DNA from: Streptococcus azizii
GTDB taxonomy: Bacteria; Bacillota; Bacilli; Lactobacillales; Streptococcaceae
Direction of reading: 5' to 3'
NCBI RefSeq assembly: GCF_001984715.1
Contig: NZ_MSPR01000012.1
Span: 1-64,000, forward strand
DNA length: 64,000 bases
Shown: positions 26,032-35,883 of the stretch, one piece after another
How positions within the stretch are numbered: the stretch's first letter is position 1
Layout: each line of letters opens with the position of its first letter
Made by a program: the position numbers and the translations under genes
Notes under the pieces: generated by a model
Seen by the model: only the letters and a program-made list of their open reading frames with translations
The model's database searches: none
What the model was told of the DNA's origin: nothing

Positions 26032-26376
26032 ATGGATTTAAACCAATTAGATATTATTGTGAAAAATGTTTCCCATACCAGTGAGCAATTGGAGTGTTTG
26101 CTGGGGATTTCAGCAGACTACAAGGATGAACACTTTGCTCAGTTTACAGTTGGAAGCCATTGTTTGATGTTGTCTGATAAGGCTATCATTCCACTTGAAC
26201 CGTTCCAATCAGGAATCATTCTACATGTCCAAATAGAGGATGTGGATGGTAAATACCAAACCCTTCAAGTAGCTGGGGAGGCTATTCTAAATCCACCAAC
26301 CAAAACTGACTGGGGAACCTATTCCCTCATGGTTCAAGGGCCAGAGGGTATTGTTCTTGATTTCTATCAATTGTAA
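26032..26376 (+). CDS. Small VOC-fold (glyoxalase-like) protein
   Basis: 114 residues of one VOC module: MDLNQLDIIVKNVSHTSEQLECLLG at the start and WGTYSLMVQGPEGIVLDFYQL at the end, the two ends of a beta-alpha-beta3 pair. Metal ligands are not obvious. AAAAAGGAGAAC precedes the ATG, so it can be translated although fragments surround it. It belongs to the cargo between the two valS starts. Substrate unknown. Confidence 0.65.
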   Translation: MDLNQLDIIVKNVSHTSEQLECLLGISADYKDEHFAQFTVGSHCLMLSDKAIIPLEPFQSGIILHVQIEDVDGKYQTLQVAGEAILNPPTKTDWGTYSLMVQGPEGIVLDFYQL

Positions 26377-26399
26377 GAAGGACTAATCTGCATGCACAA

Positions 26400-26740
26400 A
26401 ACAAGTTGAAAAGAATAGTTTATCGAATATTGAAACAGACCGTTCTTACCTGTGTAAACGAACGATAGCTGATGCAGAAGCTATGTTTACCTATGCAAGT
26501 ATTCGAGAAGTGACTTGGCCAGCAGTAATTTCCGCCGTCGAAACTGTGGCAGATGGGGGTTATTACGTGGGAAAGAGGATCTAACCGTTCACGGCGGTAC
26601 TCGTGACCAAGTTGACCAATGGCGGCAGGATTTGCTGGCTAGAGGTGTCAAGTTCCTCTACGATGACCGCTTTCCTCACGCGGGTGGTCCAGACCACTAT
26701 GCCCTTTACTGTGAAGACCTTGATGGGGGAGGTAGGGGGA
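26400..26740 (+). pseudogene. Fragments of a GNAT and a VOC domain related to the gene at 23844
   Basis: One piece (about 26430-26560) translates to ETDRSYLCKRTIADAEAMF and YASIREVTWPA, clearly related to the GNAT start TDRLYLRQRTLEDAEAIF of the protein at 23844. The next piece (26590-26730) matches its VOC part: GGTRDQVDQWRQDLLARGVK, FLYDDRFPHAGG, DHYALYCEDLDG. The order is GNAT then VOC, the reverse of the intact gene, with a frame break between them. This is a decayed, rearranged duplicate. Confidence 0.75.
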
Positions 26741-26755
26741 TTAGGAGAATTTTAT

Positions 26756-28063
26756 ATGGATAAGATTTTAAGGATAGTAAAATATATTATAGCTTTGTTG
26801 CCGAGTATGGTAACTTTAACAATGATATTTGTTGGTATATTAGTGTTACCGACTAGCTTTATTCCTAATTTAGATATAGTAGCATCTGAAATTATCTATA
26901 TAGTGCTACTATTGATATATGGAATTAGAGTTTCCCAAAAAAGGATTGACAAATTTTATAAGTGTCTTTATTGGATAGTAGGTGTCTTGACAATATTATT
27001 ATTTTTTATTTGGTCAAAGAAGATATTTCTAATCCAGCCATTCCAATTACTGTTGTATGCGGGACTTTGTGAAGGATGGTTACAAGATTTTCGTAATTAT
27101 ATAAAGAAGAATAGGGATGTTTTTAATTGGTTTAATGTTTATGATTATGTATTTGTTGCAATCGTCCTTTTCATTGGAGCAAATCAATATATTTTGGATA
27201 GTATAAATAATTCTATTATAAAAATGTTAAAATCATTAGATATATCTACTAAGCATACAGAGATAGTTGTCATAGTCTTGTTTTTGTTATGTTGGTTTTT
27301 TCTAGTGCCGATTATCAGAGCTTCTTTGGGAATTTGCTTTTTTAGGAAACAAAATTCCATTACTTTACCTGCTAATCAGGTTTTATGGGGAACATATCTT
27401 TTAGGCTATTTTTTGTCTATCATATCTATAGCATTATACCTTGGTATATATTTTATATTACATGAAGCCAATTATAATATTGGTTTTATCTTGTTAGTCT
27501 ATAATATCTATATAGCTACCAATGCCTTGTTATGGATTCCTGTTTACAATTCTTTGAATAAATTAGGACAAAACAAAAATAAATTTATTTCAGATTTAAT
27601 TGGATTAATATTGCTTTTGGTTGCTATTGTGATGATAGATCAAATTGAAAGTGAAATTATAGGTATTTTGACTTGGTTTTTGCCAGTTCTATTACCGAAC
27701 TTTATTGGAGAAATATATAAAATATCTGATAGGTATCAACAAGGACATGCAGTCGTCCCAAGTTTAAAAATGGATGAGCATCTTTATTGGTTAACTATGA
27801 TTAGTTTTAATACATTGTTAGTATTTAATGTTATATCAGCTTTTTCTTTAACAGATGATGGAAAACATAAATTTAAAGAATTTTTGATTTCAATATTATT
27901 AGATGTAATAAAACAAGATACCTTATCTGATATTATTTTGAGGATATTCTCATCGTTGATAATAGTTTTATTCTCGTTATTTTTGGCATGGTGGTTAAGT
28001 AAAGGGATAGTGAAATCATTAAAAAATATTTACTTAGACCAATCAAAAGGATATTTTAGATAA
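26756..28063 (+). CDS. AT-rich polytopic membrane protein, unknown
   Basis: 435 residues with about 10-11 hydrophobic segments, e.g. IIALLPSMVTLTMIFVGILV, IIYIVLLLIYGI and LSDIILRIFSSLIIVLFSLFLAWW. I recognise no family motif. Start 26756 follows TTAGGAGAAT; a longer reading would run into the VOC remnant. The base composition is much more AT-rich than valS next to it, a sign of transfer. It sits between the VOC-GNAT remnants and valS, the same place the DUF5655 gene holds in the upstream copy. Confidence 0.65.
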   Translation: MDKILRIVKYIIALLPSMVTLTMIFVGILVLPTSFIPNLDIVASEIIYIVLLLIYGIRVSQKRIDKFYKCLYWIVGVLTILLFFIWSKKIFLIQPFQLLLYAGLCEGWLQDFRNYIKKNRDVFNWFNVYDYVFVAIVLFIGANQYILDSINNSIIKMLKSLDISTKHTEIVVIVLFLLCWFFLVPIIRASLGICFFRKQNSITLPANQVLWGTYLLGYFLSIISIALYLGIYFILHEANYNIGFILLVYNIYIATNALLWIPVYNSLNKLGQNKNKFISDLIGLILLLVAIVMIDQIESEIIGILTWFLPVLLPNFIGEIYKISDRYQQGHAVVPSLKMDEHLYWLTMISFNTLLVFNVISAFSLTDDGKHKFKEFLISILLDVIKQDTLSDIILRIFSSLIIVLFSLFLAWWLSKGIVKSLKNIYLDQSKGYFR

Positions 28064-28087
28064 ATTATTTTATAAAGGAGAACTCAA

Positions 28088-30745
28088 ATGACACAACTTT
28101 CACCAAAATACAATCCAGCCGAGGTTGAGGCTGGTCGCTATGCCAAATGGCTTGAGGCAGATGTTTTCAAACCGTCTGGAAATCCAGATGCCAAGCCTTA
28201 CTCGATCGTGATTCCGCCACCAAATGTGACAGGGAAATTGCATCTAGGACACGCTTGGGATACAACCTTGCAAGATATTATTATCCGTCAGAAGCGGATG
28301 CAGGGCTTTGATACTTTATGGCTTCCAGGTATGGACCACGCAGGGATTGCGACTCAGGCTAAGGTTGAGGAGCGCTTGCGCGAGCAAGGTGTGAGCCGTT
28401 ATGACTTGGGCCGTGAAAAATTCCTAGAGAAGGTCTGGGAATGGAAAGACGAGTATGCAACGACCATCAAGGATCAGTGGGGGAAAATGGGCTTATCGCT
28501 TGATTACTCTCGCGAGCGTTTCACCCTTGATGAGGGCTTGTCAAAAGCAGTACGCAAGGTTTTTGTAGACTTGTATAACAAAGGTTGGATTTACCGTGGG
28601 GAGTTCATCATCAACTGGGATCCAGCAGCCCGCACAGCGCTTTCTGATATTGAGGTCATCCACAAGGACATCAATGGCTTTGAACACTATTTCAAGTACA
28701 TGTTTGACGACAATAGTGGCAACTATTTGACGATTATGACCACTCGTCCAGAAACCATGTTCGGAGATGGAGCGATTGCGGTCCACCCAGATGATGAACG
28801 CTATACTCATCTCATTGGGAAGTATGTCATCGTGCCACTGACAGGGTATCGGATTCCCATTATTGCTGATGAGTATGTAGATAGGGAAAAAGGGTCAGGC
28901 TGCGTGAAAATTACCCCAGCCCATGACCCCAATGACTTCGAGGTTGGCTTGCGCCATAATATCAAGCAGGATATTATCATGAATCTTGACGGAACCATGG
29001 CAGCGACTCATCGGGTGCCTGAAAAATACCAGGGGCTGGATCGGTATGAAGCAAGAAAGCTATTTATTGAGGATGCCAAGGAGGCAGGACTGCTAGAAAA
29101 ATTAGTCCCAATCGTCCATTCGGTTGGTCACTCTGAGCGTAGTGGTGCCGTTGTTGAGCCTCGTTTATCTACCCAATGGTTTGTCAAAATGGATCAGTTG
29201 GCGAAGAATGCTATTGCCAACCAAGAGACAGATGATAAGGTTGAATTCTACCCACCACGCTTCAATGACGCCTATCTTCAATGGATGGAAAACGTGCATG
29301 ACTGGGTCATTTCCCGTCAGCTCTGGTGGGGGCACCAAATCCCTGCCTGGTACAATGCGGATGGTGATATTTACGTGGGTGAAGAAGCGCCTGAAGGGGA
29401 CGGTTGGACACAAGATGAAGACGTGCTAGATACCTGGTTCAGCTCGGCCCTTTGGCCATTTTCAACCATGGATTGGCCAGATGAAGAAAGTACAGATTAC
29501 CAACGTTATTATCCAAATTCAACCTTGGTAACAGGCTATGACATCATTCCTTTCTGGGTCTCTCGTATGATTTTCCAAGGAATTGAGTTTACAGGTAAGA
29601 GTCCATTTAAGAATGCCCTCATTCACGGTCTTATTCGTGATGAAGAAGGTCGCAAGATGTCCAAGTCTCTCGGAAACGGCATTGATCCGATGGACGTCAT
29701 TGAAAAATATGGTACCGATAGCCTTCGTTGGTTCCTATCAAATGGCTCTGCTCCAGGGCAAGACGTTCGTTTCTCTTATGAAAAAATGGATGCTTCATGG
29801 AACTTCATCAACAAAATCTGGAACATTTCCCGCTATATCCTTATGAACAATGAGGGACTTACGCTTGACCAAGCGACGGAACATGTTTCAGCTGTCGTAG
29901 AGGGCAAAGCGGGCAACGTGACGGATAGCTGGATTCTCCACAATCTCAATGAAACCATTGCCAAAGTAACGGAAAACTTTGATAAGTTTGAGTTTGGTGT
30001 GGCTGGTCATATTCTCTACAATTTCATTTGGGAAGAATTTGCCAACTGGTATGTAGAGTTGACCAAGGAAGTCCTCTACAGCGATAATGAGGAGGAAAAA
30101 GTCATCACTCGCTCTGTCCTCCTTTATACCTTAGATAAGATCTTGCGTCTCCTCCACCCAATCATGCCGTTCGTGACCGAAGAAATCTTTGCCCAGTATG
30201 CGGAAGGCTCGATTGTCACCGCAGCATACCCTACGGTGAATCCTGCCTTTGAAAATCAAGCGGCACACAGAGGCGTGGAGAGCTTGAAGGACCTCATTCG
30301 TGCTGTCCGCAATAGCAGGGCAGAGGCGAATGTTGCCCCATCAAAACCAATTACTATTTTAGTCAAGACAGCAGATAGCGAGTTGGAAGATTTCTTTAAG
30401 GCCAACGTCAACTACATCAAACGCTTTACCAATCCTGAACATTTGGAGATCAGCTCAACGATTGTTGCTCCAGAACTAACCATGTCAGCCGTCATCACAG
30501 GAGCTGAAATCTTCCTCCCACTAGCAGATCTCCTCAATGTGGAAGAAGAACTCGAACGCCTCGAAAAAGAATTGAAAAAGTGGGCTCAGGAACTGGACAT
30601 GGTAGGCAAAAAACTCTCCAACGAACGCTTTGTAGCCAACGCCAAACCAGAAGTCGTCGCCAAAGAACGCCAAAAACAAACCGACTACCAAACCAAATAT
30701 GACGCGACAGTAGCGCGGATTGAAGAGATGGAGAAGTTGGTATAA
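28088..30745 (+). CDS. valS: Valyl-tRNA synthetase
   Basis: 885 residues, the usual length. The class I signature HLGH is at 52-55 ([15 protein letters not shown]) and KMSKS at 523-527. The editing domain is recognisable by [18 protein letters not shown], and a C-terminal coiled coil by [21 protein letters not shown]. It charges tRNA-Val. AAAGGAGAACTCAA precedes the ATG. Its first 29 codons are duplicated at 25727. A T-box lies 5.6 kb upstream in the same direction with no clear terminator between, so valS may be the distal gene of that transcript. Confidence 0.97.
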   Translation: MTQLSPKYNPAEVEAGRYAKWLEADVFKPSGNPDAKPYSIVIPPPNVTGKLHLGHAWDTTLQDIIIRQKRMQGFDTLWLPGMDHAGIATQAKVEERLREQGVSRYDLGREKFLEKVWEWKDEYATTIKDQWGKMGLSLDYSRERFTLDEGLSKAVRKVFVDLYNKGWIYRGEFIINWDPAARTALSDIEVIHKDINGFEHYFKYMFDDNSGNYLTIMTTRPETMFGDGAIAVHPDDERYTHLIGKYVIVPLTGYRIPIIADEYVDREKGSGCVKITPAHDPNDFEVGLRHNIKQDIIMNLDGTMAATHRVPEKYQGLDRYEARKLFIEDAKEAGLLEKLVPIVHSVGHSERSGAVVEPRLSTQWFVKMDQLAKNAIANQETDDKVEFYPPRFNDAYLQWMENVHDWVISRQLWWGHQIPAWYNADGDIYVGEEAPEGDGWTQDEDVLDTWFSSALWPFSTMDWPDEESTDYQRYYPNSTLVTGYDIIPFWVSRMIFQGIEFTGKSPFKNALIHGLIRDEEGRKMSKSLGNGIDPMDVIEKYGTDSLRWFLSNGSAPGQDVRFSYEKMDASWNFINKIWNISRYILMNNEGLTLDQATEHVSAVVEGKAGNVTDSWILHNLNETIAKVTENFDKFEFGVAGHILYNFIWEEFANWYVELTKEVLYSDNEEEKVITRSVLLYTLDKILRLLHPIMPFVTEEIFAQYAEGSIVTAAYPTVNPAFENQAAHRGVESLKDLIRAVRNSRAEANVAPSKPITILVKTADSELEDFFKANVNYIKRFTNPEHLEISSTIVAPELTMSAVITGAEIFLPLADLLNVEEELERLEKELKKWAQELDMVGKKLSNERFVANAKPEVVAKERQKQTDYQTKYDATVARIEEMEKLV

Positions 30746-30755
30746 AACAAATCAG

Positions 30756-30784
30756 AAAACGCTACTATTTGATGGCGTTTTTTT
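30756..30784 (+). terminator. valS terminator
   Basis: AAAACGCTA and GATGGCGTTTT pair imperfectly over about nine positions and are followed by seven T, eleven bases after the valS stop. Confidence 0.7.
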
Positions 30785-30809
30785 GGTATAATTGACATAG
30801 ACTAAAATT

Positions 30810-30917
30810 AATACTCTTTAAAAATAAAAAGGATATTTCGTCAACTCACCTTGGTGAACGCTAGTTCTACCCTCGTCTTCGTTTCCTAGTCTATTTTTGA
30901 TTTTTATTGAGTATAAG
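30810..30917 (+). repeat. BOX-like intergenic repeat
   Basis: A complete example: the left end ATACTCTTTAAAAATAAAAA, the middle ATTTCGTCAACTCACCTTGG and GTTTCCTAGTCTATT, and the right end TTTTTGATTTTTATTGAGTA. The ends and core blocks match repeats elsewhere in the window. The right end reaches into the 5' part of the next reading frame, so that gene may have lost its original start region. Confidence 0.65.
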
Positions 30918-30941
30918 AATTCAAGTATTACAGAGTGTATA

Positions 30942-31523
30942 GTGAAGTTCTCTATTTTCAATATTTTAAAAGTTTTCGATTTTCTGTGGACTCGTATTCC
31001 AAAGAATCCTACAGTTACTGGCTTAAATATTACTAACCTGAGAGAAAAGATATTAAACATTCTTTATGAGTGGGAGAGTTCTGAAGAGTATTGTTATGAT
31101 AAAATTGTACATAATTTAATTATTCAAAATAATTCAAAAAATAATATAGTTATTGATCGAATTGAGCTGACTAATGTTCAAGTTGATAAAACGTATTCGT
31201 ATTCGGATTTGAAATTTCATTGTGGATTAGATGCTGAGAAACAAAATTTTAAAATTATTGCATTTAATAATGGAAATTATACGATACTAGAGGATAATTA
31301 CTCTATTTATATCGACAGGATTTTGCCTGGGCAAGAAAAAATAAATTTATTTAATGAAATAAAGAAATTATCTGATCTTAATGGAGGTGATATTGAATGT
31401 TTATTAAATGAGGAGCTAGAGAATAGAATCTTACCTTTATTTGATGATTCAAATAACCAAATATTAGAGTTCGATATATTTAATAGTTACAATAAAAAAT
31501 TACGAGATGGTACTAGTATTTGA
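30942..31523 (+). CDS. AT-rich protein of unknown function, possibly 5'-truncated
   Basis: About 193 residues from GTG at 30942 (a TTG at 30897 would add 15 residues that come from the BOX-like repeat). It contains TGLNITNLREKILNILYEWES, NLIIQNNSKNNIVIDRIELTN and FHCGLDAEKQNFKIIAF, which suggests a beta-rich domain. No good ribosome site is present at either start. Base composition is very AT-rich, like the next two genes. The end overlaps the next frame by 17 bases and the two may be one gene split by a frameshift. I do not recognise the family. Confidence 0.5.
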   Translation: MKFSIFNILKVFDFLWTRIPKNPTVTGLNITNLREKILNILYEWESSEEYCYDKIVHNLIIQNNSKNNIVIDRIELTNVQVDKTYSYSDLKFHCGLDAEKQNFKIIAFNNGNYTILEDNYSIYIDRILPGQEKINLFNEIKKLSDLNGGDIECLLNEELENRILPLFDDSNNQILEFDIFNSYNKKLRDGTSI

Positions 31524-31929
31524 CTCTAGAAATAAGAAGTTTGTGATAAGTTTAGGAGCTGATTTACAGCAATCAAAATTGAATAAAAATTATATTGAAA
31601 TAATAAAACCATATAAAAGTAACTATATTCTTCCTGTTAACGAAGAAATTCAAGTAGGAGAGATCTCAGTTTCCTCTGATATTTTAATCTATGAAACGTG
31701 TCAGCTCACATATGATATCAAGGTTTTTTATTGTGATAAGGAATTGCAGCATGTATCATATGCAACTAAAAGTAATAGCATAAATATTAGAATACCTTAT
31801 TATAAGGATGTTTCATTATACAAGGGTCTATCAGGCAGTGTATATGTGTTTTGTGAAAAATATAATGTATTGAAGAGTAATTATTCTGAGCTAAAAATGT
31901 TTGATAATAGCATAATAAATATCTTTTAA
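31507..31929 (+). CDS. AT-rich protein of unknown function, probable continuation of the preceding frame
   Basis: 140 residues: MVLVFDSRNKKFVISLGADLQQSKLNKNY, then YILPVNEEIQVGEISVSSDILIYETCQLTYDIKVFYCDKE, a beta-sandwich-like pattern. There is no Shine-Dalgarno sequence before the ATG. The overlap with the preceding frame and the similar composition and style suggest either translational coupling or one gene broken by a single-base change near 31500-31520. No family is recognised. Confidence 0.45.
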   Translation: MVLVFDSRNKKFVISLGADLQQSKLNKNYIEIIKPYKSNYILPVNEEIQVGEISVSSDILIYETCQLTYDIKVFYCDKELQHVSYATKSNSINIRIPYYKDVSLYKGLSGSVYVFCEKYNVLKSNYSELKMFDNSIINIF

Positions 31930-32001
31930 TATGGAGATAATCTAAGAAAGTAGTCGTATTGGATAGAGTTTTAGTATGAGCAATTAAGGTAGTGTGATGA
32001 A

Positions 32002-32883
32002 ATGAAATTTGTATTTATAGTTATAAATATTTTTATAATATTTTATTTATTAAGAAAATTATATTCGATAAACTTGACAGAGTATCAAGGGTTTACGACG
32101 AGATTTTTTAATAATAGAGATTCTAAGATAAGTATTAATACTATTATTTTTTGGATATTATTAATTCCGTTTTACTCCATATTTATGTATATTTTTCTTG
32201 TCTTTCTCTTAAAAGATATAGACTTTTCCTTTATTTGGGTTATATCACCTAGTTTTTGGTTGATGTTTTTTATTTGGATTATATTATTAAATAGAATCAG
32301 CTTGGTTAATAATTTATTTATATTTTTGATTGGTATGACATCTAGTATTTTAAATTATTATCTTTCTAAGACCATATTTTCAGGTAATTTAGCAGATTTA
32401 GAACCTAATGCAAGTAATACATCTTGGCAACTATATTCACTGGGTTTCTTATTTTTAGTGTCACTTATACAAATTAGTTATAATAATGAAGATTATTTAT
32501 TAAAAAGAAAAAAATATATCAATAAAAAGATTAATTTATATCAAAGAAAATATAAATTGATAAATAACCTTGAAAAAGATCTCAAATGCCTAATCTTGGC
32601 TGTTTTAATTAAAGAGGATTTCGAAAGACCACCCGTGATTAGAGTTTTTGAAGTAATTTTTAACACAAAAACTCGTTATATTGCTCAAAATGATTCTCAA
32701 AATGATTGGCATAGTGTATACCTGTTGATAAGAGATATCTTACTGGATACCATAAAGGCTGGAAGAAAAGATTTAGATGTAGAAATGAGAGAGATGATTT
32801 ATAAAATCAATCATTCTAAAGCATTTGTAAGTGATGTTATGATGCTATATCACGAGATAAAATATTTAATTAATGAAATTTGA
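32002..32883 (+). CDS. AT-rich membrane protein with cytoplasmic helical C terminus, unknown
   Basis: 293 residues. About five membrane segments occupy 1-165 (FVFIVINIFIIFYLL, TIIFWILLIPFYSIFMYIFL, FWLMFFIWIILL, FIFLIGMTSSIL, LYSLGFLFLVSLIQI). A basic helix (LLKRKKYINKKINLYQRKYK) leads to a cytoplasmic domain containing LIKEDFERPPVIRVFEVIFNTKTR, faintly like the E-x2-RP-x2-R-x2-E stretch of some accessory membrane proteins. No family can be named. It follows the two unknown frames and precedes the PLD-helicase, all on the same strand, so it could belong to an anti-invader cluster; that is inference. Confidence 0.55.
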   Translation: MKFVFIVINIFIIFYLLRKLYSINLTEYQGFTTRFFNNRDSKISINTIIFWILLIPFYSIFMYIFLVFLLKDIDFSFIWVISPSFWLMFFIWIILLNRISLVNNLFIFLIGMTSSILNYYLSKTIFSGNLADLEPNASNTSWQLYSLGFLFLVSLIQISYNNEDYLLKRKKYINKKINLYQRKYKLINNLEKDLKCLILAVLIKEDFERPPVIRVFEVIFNTKTRYIAQNDSQNDWHSVYLLIRDILLDTIKAGRKDLDVEMREMIYKINHSKAFVSDVMMLYHEIKYLINEI

Positions 32884-32984
32884 TTTGTTGGCTATGAAAT
32901 TTTATGTTTTGATTATGGGAAAATCTTTACATCCCGCTCAAAATATCAGATAATAGTTCTATCAACTAGATAGGACTATTTATT

Positions 32985-35855
32985 ATGGTGTCAACGTTTG
33001 AAGATCGGTTATTGGAGTCGGTGAAATTTGGCTTTATTGATCGGGTGAAGTTTCGAGATGTAACCTATGCTCCCAAGATTTTGATTAATAATGCTGAGGA
33101 AAAGCGGTTTGTGTTGACCGACTTACAGGAGGAATTGCTCAAGAGTACAGCCTTTTATTTTTCGGTGGCTTTTGTTACGCAGTCTGGGATTTCTATGATT
33201 AAGGCGCAGCTGGCTGATTTGGCTGAGCGGGGTGTGAGAGGAAAGATATTAATCTCACCTTATCTTGATTTCAATGACCCTTTAGCGATGTATGACTTGT
33301 TGCGATTACCGAATGTGGAGGCCCGAATCTCTCATGAATCAATGCAACTGCACTCAAAGTATTACTTGTTTGAACAAGAAAACAAGCAAGTATTGATTGC
33401 AGGTTCATCAAATTTAACGGCAACAGCTTTAAAACAAAATTATGAGTGGAATATCAAGTTAAATTCGACAGATAATGGGGATTTGCTATATCAAACGAAA
33501 AAAGAGTTCGACCGCATTTGGGATTTGTCAAGACTCTTGACAGCTGATATTATTGAAACTTATAAACGAAAGCGTAAGTCGGTTATTCAGAGCATAAATA
33601 TTGAGGAAGACTCTACACCTGTTTATCAAACTGGTAAGATTACGCCTAATACAATGCAAGAACAAGCTCTAGCTGGCTTGCGAAAAGTGCGGGGAAATGG
33701 TGCTAAAAAAGCCTTGGTTATTTCTGCTACTGGAACAGGGAAAACGTATTTATCAGCCTTTGATGTTCGTCAAGTAAAGCCAGAGAGGGTTCTCTTTATT
33801 GTTCACCGAGAACAGATTCTAAGTAAGTCTTTAGAAAGTTTTCAACGTGTTCTTGGATTTGCTAATAACGAAGCCTGTCTCTACAAATCAGGGGTTGATA
33901 TTTCGGACAAGAAATATATCTTTGCAACTATTCAAACATTGTCACGCGATGAACATCTGCAACGTTTTGCATCAGATTTTTTCAACTATATCTTGATTGA
34001 TGAGGTACACAAAGCTGGTGCAGAATCTTATAAGAAGGTGATGAACTATTTTGAACCGGATTTTCTGCTGGGGATGACTGCAACACCTGAGCGAACCGAT
34101 GGGCAAAATATTTATGAGCTCTTTGATTACAATATCGCCTATGAGATTCGGTTGCAGGATGCCATGGATGCAGATCTTTTGTGTCCGTTCCATTATTTTG
34201 GAGTAACTGATATTACGGTTGATGGCAAATTGATTGGAGAGGATGAAAATTTTTCAACCTTGGTATCTGAACAACGTGTTCAACACATTATTAAAAAAAT
34301 TACTTATTATGGATACAGTGGAGAAGCTGTGTGTGGCTTGATGTTTTGTTCAAGTAAGCGAGAAGCAACTGAATTGTCCCTTCTTCTCAATCAAAAAGGC
34401 TTTCGGACTCAAGCTTTGACAGGGGATGATAGCCAAGCAGTTCGTGAAGAAGCAGTCCGACAGCTTGAAAATGGAGATTTAGATTACCTACTCACAGTTG
34501 ATATTTTTAACGAAGGGGTTGATATTCCAAGTGTGAACCAGGTAGTTATGCTTCGCAATACAGAGTCCAGTATTATTTTTGTGCAACAATTGGGACGCGG
34601 TCTGCGTAAACATCCATCTAAAGACTATGTGATCATTATTGATTTTATCGGGAATTATCGAAATAACTATCTGATTCCGGTTGCCTTATTTGGCGACCAG
34701 TCCATGAACAAGGATAATTATCGTCGCGAGGTGCGAGAAGCAAATCTTATCAGTGGCTTGACAACTATCAATTTTGAAGAGATTGCTCGGAAACAGATTT
34801 TTGAATCGATTACGAATACTAGCCTATCTAGTATGAAAATTTTGCGCGATGGCTATGTAGAGTTACAGAATAAATTAGGGCGACAGCCGTTTTTGAAAGA
34901 TTTTGTGATCTATAATGGAATTGATCCATTGACTTTCTTTAATAGCCATTCTTTTAAAGATTATTCGGATGTAGTGAGCAAGTTTGGCAATCAAACAGAA
35001 CATTTTGAAAAGGTTTCGAAAAATTTCTTATCCTTTATCACCTTTGAATGTTTGAGTGGTAAACGCCCGCATGAGCTTATTTTATTAAAATTGCTGGTGG
35101 AGCATGGTGGGGAGTTAGAAGTCCATTCTTTCATTGAAAAACTAGGTGACAAAGATTTGGATACTTCAAGTGAAGTTATTACCTCTGTGGAAGGGGTGCT
35201 TAGCCTATCTTTTCTAAAAGCTCAGGAACAAAGACGTTTTGGGATAGAAGCGCTCGTTTCAAGAACTGGTGAGGTCTATACTTTACATGAGCAGGTATTG
35301 GAAGCCTTGAAGAGCGACTCTGCCTACTATGATTTTTTTATGGATGTACTGGAAACAGGTCTACTTAAATCTGAGGATTATCCACAGGTATTTACTCTCG
35401 GCCAGAAGTACTCTCGTAGAGATGTGCTGAAACTGCTAAACACCAAGCGGGATGAACCGCCACTGAATATAGGTGGTTACAAGATCGATAAGGAAACAAA
35501 TACTTGTCCGATATTTATTACCTACCACAAGAGTGAGGATATTAGTGATACAATTAAGTATGAAGATGAGTTTTTAAATGAATCAATATTGAGATGGTTT
35601 TCTAAGAATAAGAGAACATTAGCGTCTCCGGATGTAAAACAGATTCTAGCTTCTAATGAAAATGGATTACGTTTAGAATTATTTATTATTAAGGATGATG
35701 CTGAGGGTGGTGATTTCTACTATTTGGGACCATTGGAGTATATTGAAAAGAGCGCAGAGGAATTAAAGAAAGCTGGCGAAAGTGTTGTCAGTATGCTCTT
35801 TGAGCTTAAGGAACCTGTAAAGGTTGACTTATTCCATTATTTAACAACAAAATAA
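32985..35855 (+). CDS. PLD-nuclease / superfamily 2 helicase / DUF3427 protein
   Basis: 956 residues. An N-terminal phospholipase-D-type domain has H123-x-K125 in LHSKYYLF, and SSNLT at 141. An SF2 helicase follows: Walker A SATGTGKT (247-254), DEVH (339-342), ATPERTDG, and motif VI QQLGRGLRKH. The C-terminal third, with YNGIDPLTFF and FEKVSKNFLSFITFECLSGKRPHELILL, fits DUF3427. Such proteins resemble restriction-type DNA translocases and are common in accessory islands. The facing MutT gene is a frequent neighbour. There is only a weak ribosome site before ATG 32985. Confidence 0.85.
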   Translation: MVSTFEDRLLESVKFGFIDRVKFRDVTYAPKILINNAEEKRFVLTDLQEELLKSTAFYFSVAFVTQSGISMIKAQLADLAERGVRGKILISPYLDFNDPLAMYDLLRLPNVEARISHESMQLHSKYYLFEQENKQVLIAGSSNLTATALKQNYEWNIKLNSTDNGDLLYQTKKEFDRIWDLSRLLTADIIETYKRKRKSVIQSINIEEDSTPVYQTGKITPNTMQEQALAGLRKVRGNGAKKALVISATGTGKTYLSAFDVRQVKPERVLFIVHREQILSKSLESFQRVLGFANNEACLYKSGVDISDKKYIFATIQTLSRDEHLQRFASDFFNYILIDEVHKAGAESYKKVMNYFEPDFLLGMTATPERTDGQNIYELFDYNIAYEIRLQDAMDADLLCPFHYFGVTDITVDGKLIGEDENFSTLVSEQRVQHIIKKITYYGYSGEAVCGLMFCSSKREATELSLLLNQKGFRTQALTGDDSQAVREEAVRQLENGDLDYLLTVDIFNEGVDIPSVNQVVMLRNTESSIIFVQQLGRGLRKHPSKDYVIIIDFIGNYRNNYLIPVALFGDQSMNKDNYRREVREANLISGLTTINFEEIARKQIFESITNTSLSSMKILRDGYVELQNKLGRQPFLKDFVIYNGIDPLTFFNSHSFKDYSDVVSKFGNQTEHFEKVSKNFLSFITFECLSGKRPHELILLKLLVEHGGELEVHSFIEKLGDKDLDTSSEVITSVEGVLSLSFLKAQEQRRFGIEALVSRTGEVYTLHEQVLEALKSDSAYYDFFMDVLETGLLKSEDYPQVFTLGQKYSRRDVLKLLNTKRDEPPLNIGGYKIDKETNTCPIFITYHKSEDISDTIKYEDEFLNESILRWFSKNKRTLASPDVKQILASNENGLRLELFIIKDDAEGGDFYYLGPLEYIEKSAEELKKAGESVVSMLFELKEPVKVDLFHYLTTK

Positions 35856-35883
35856 AAAATGAGGTTCTTTTGAATCTCATTTT
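35856..35883. terminator. Bidirectional terminator between helicase and MutT genes
   Basis: AAAATGAG and CTCATTTT form the base of a hairpin whose arms extend through GTTC/GAAT. It begins at the helicase stop and overlaps the last codons of the facing mutT gene. Confidence 0.65.
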
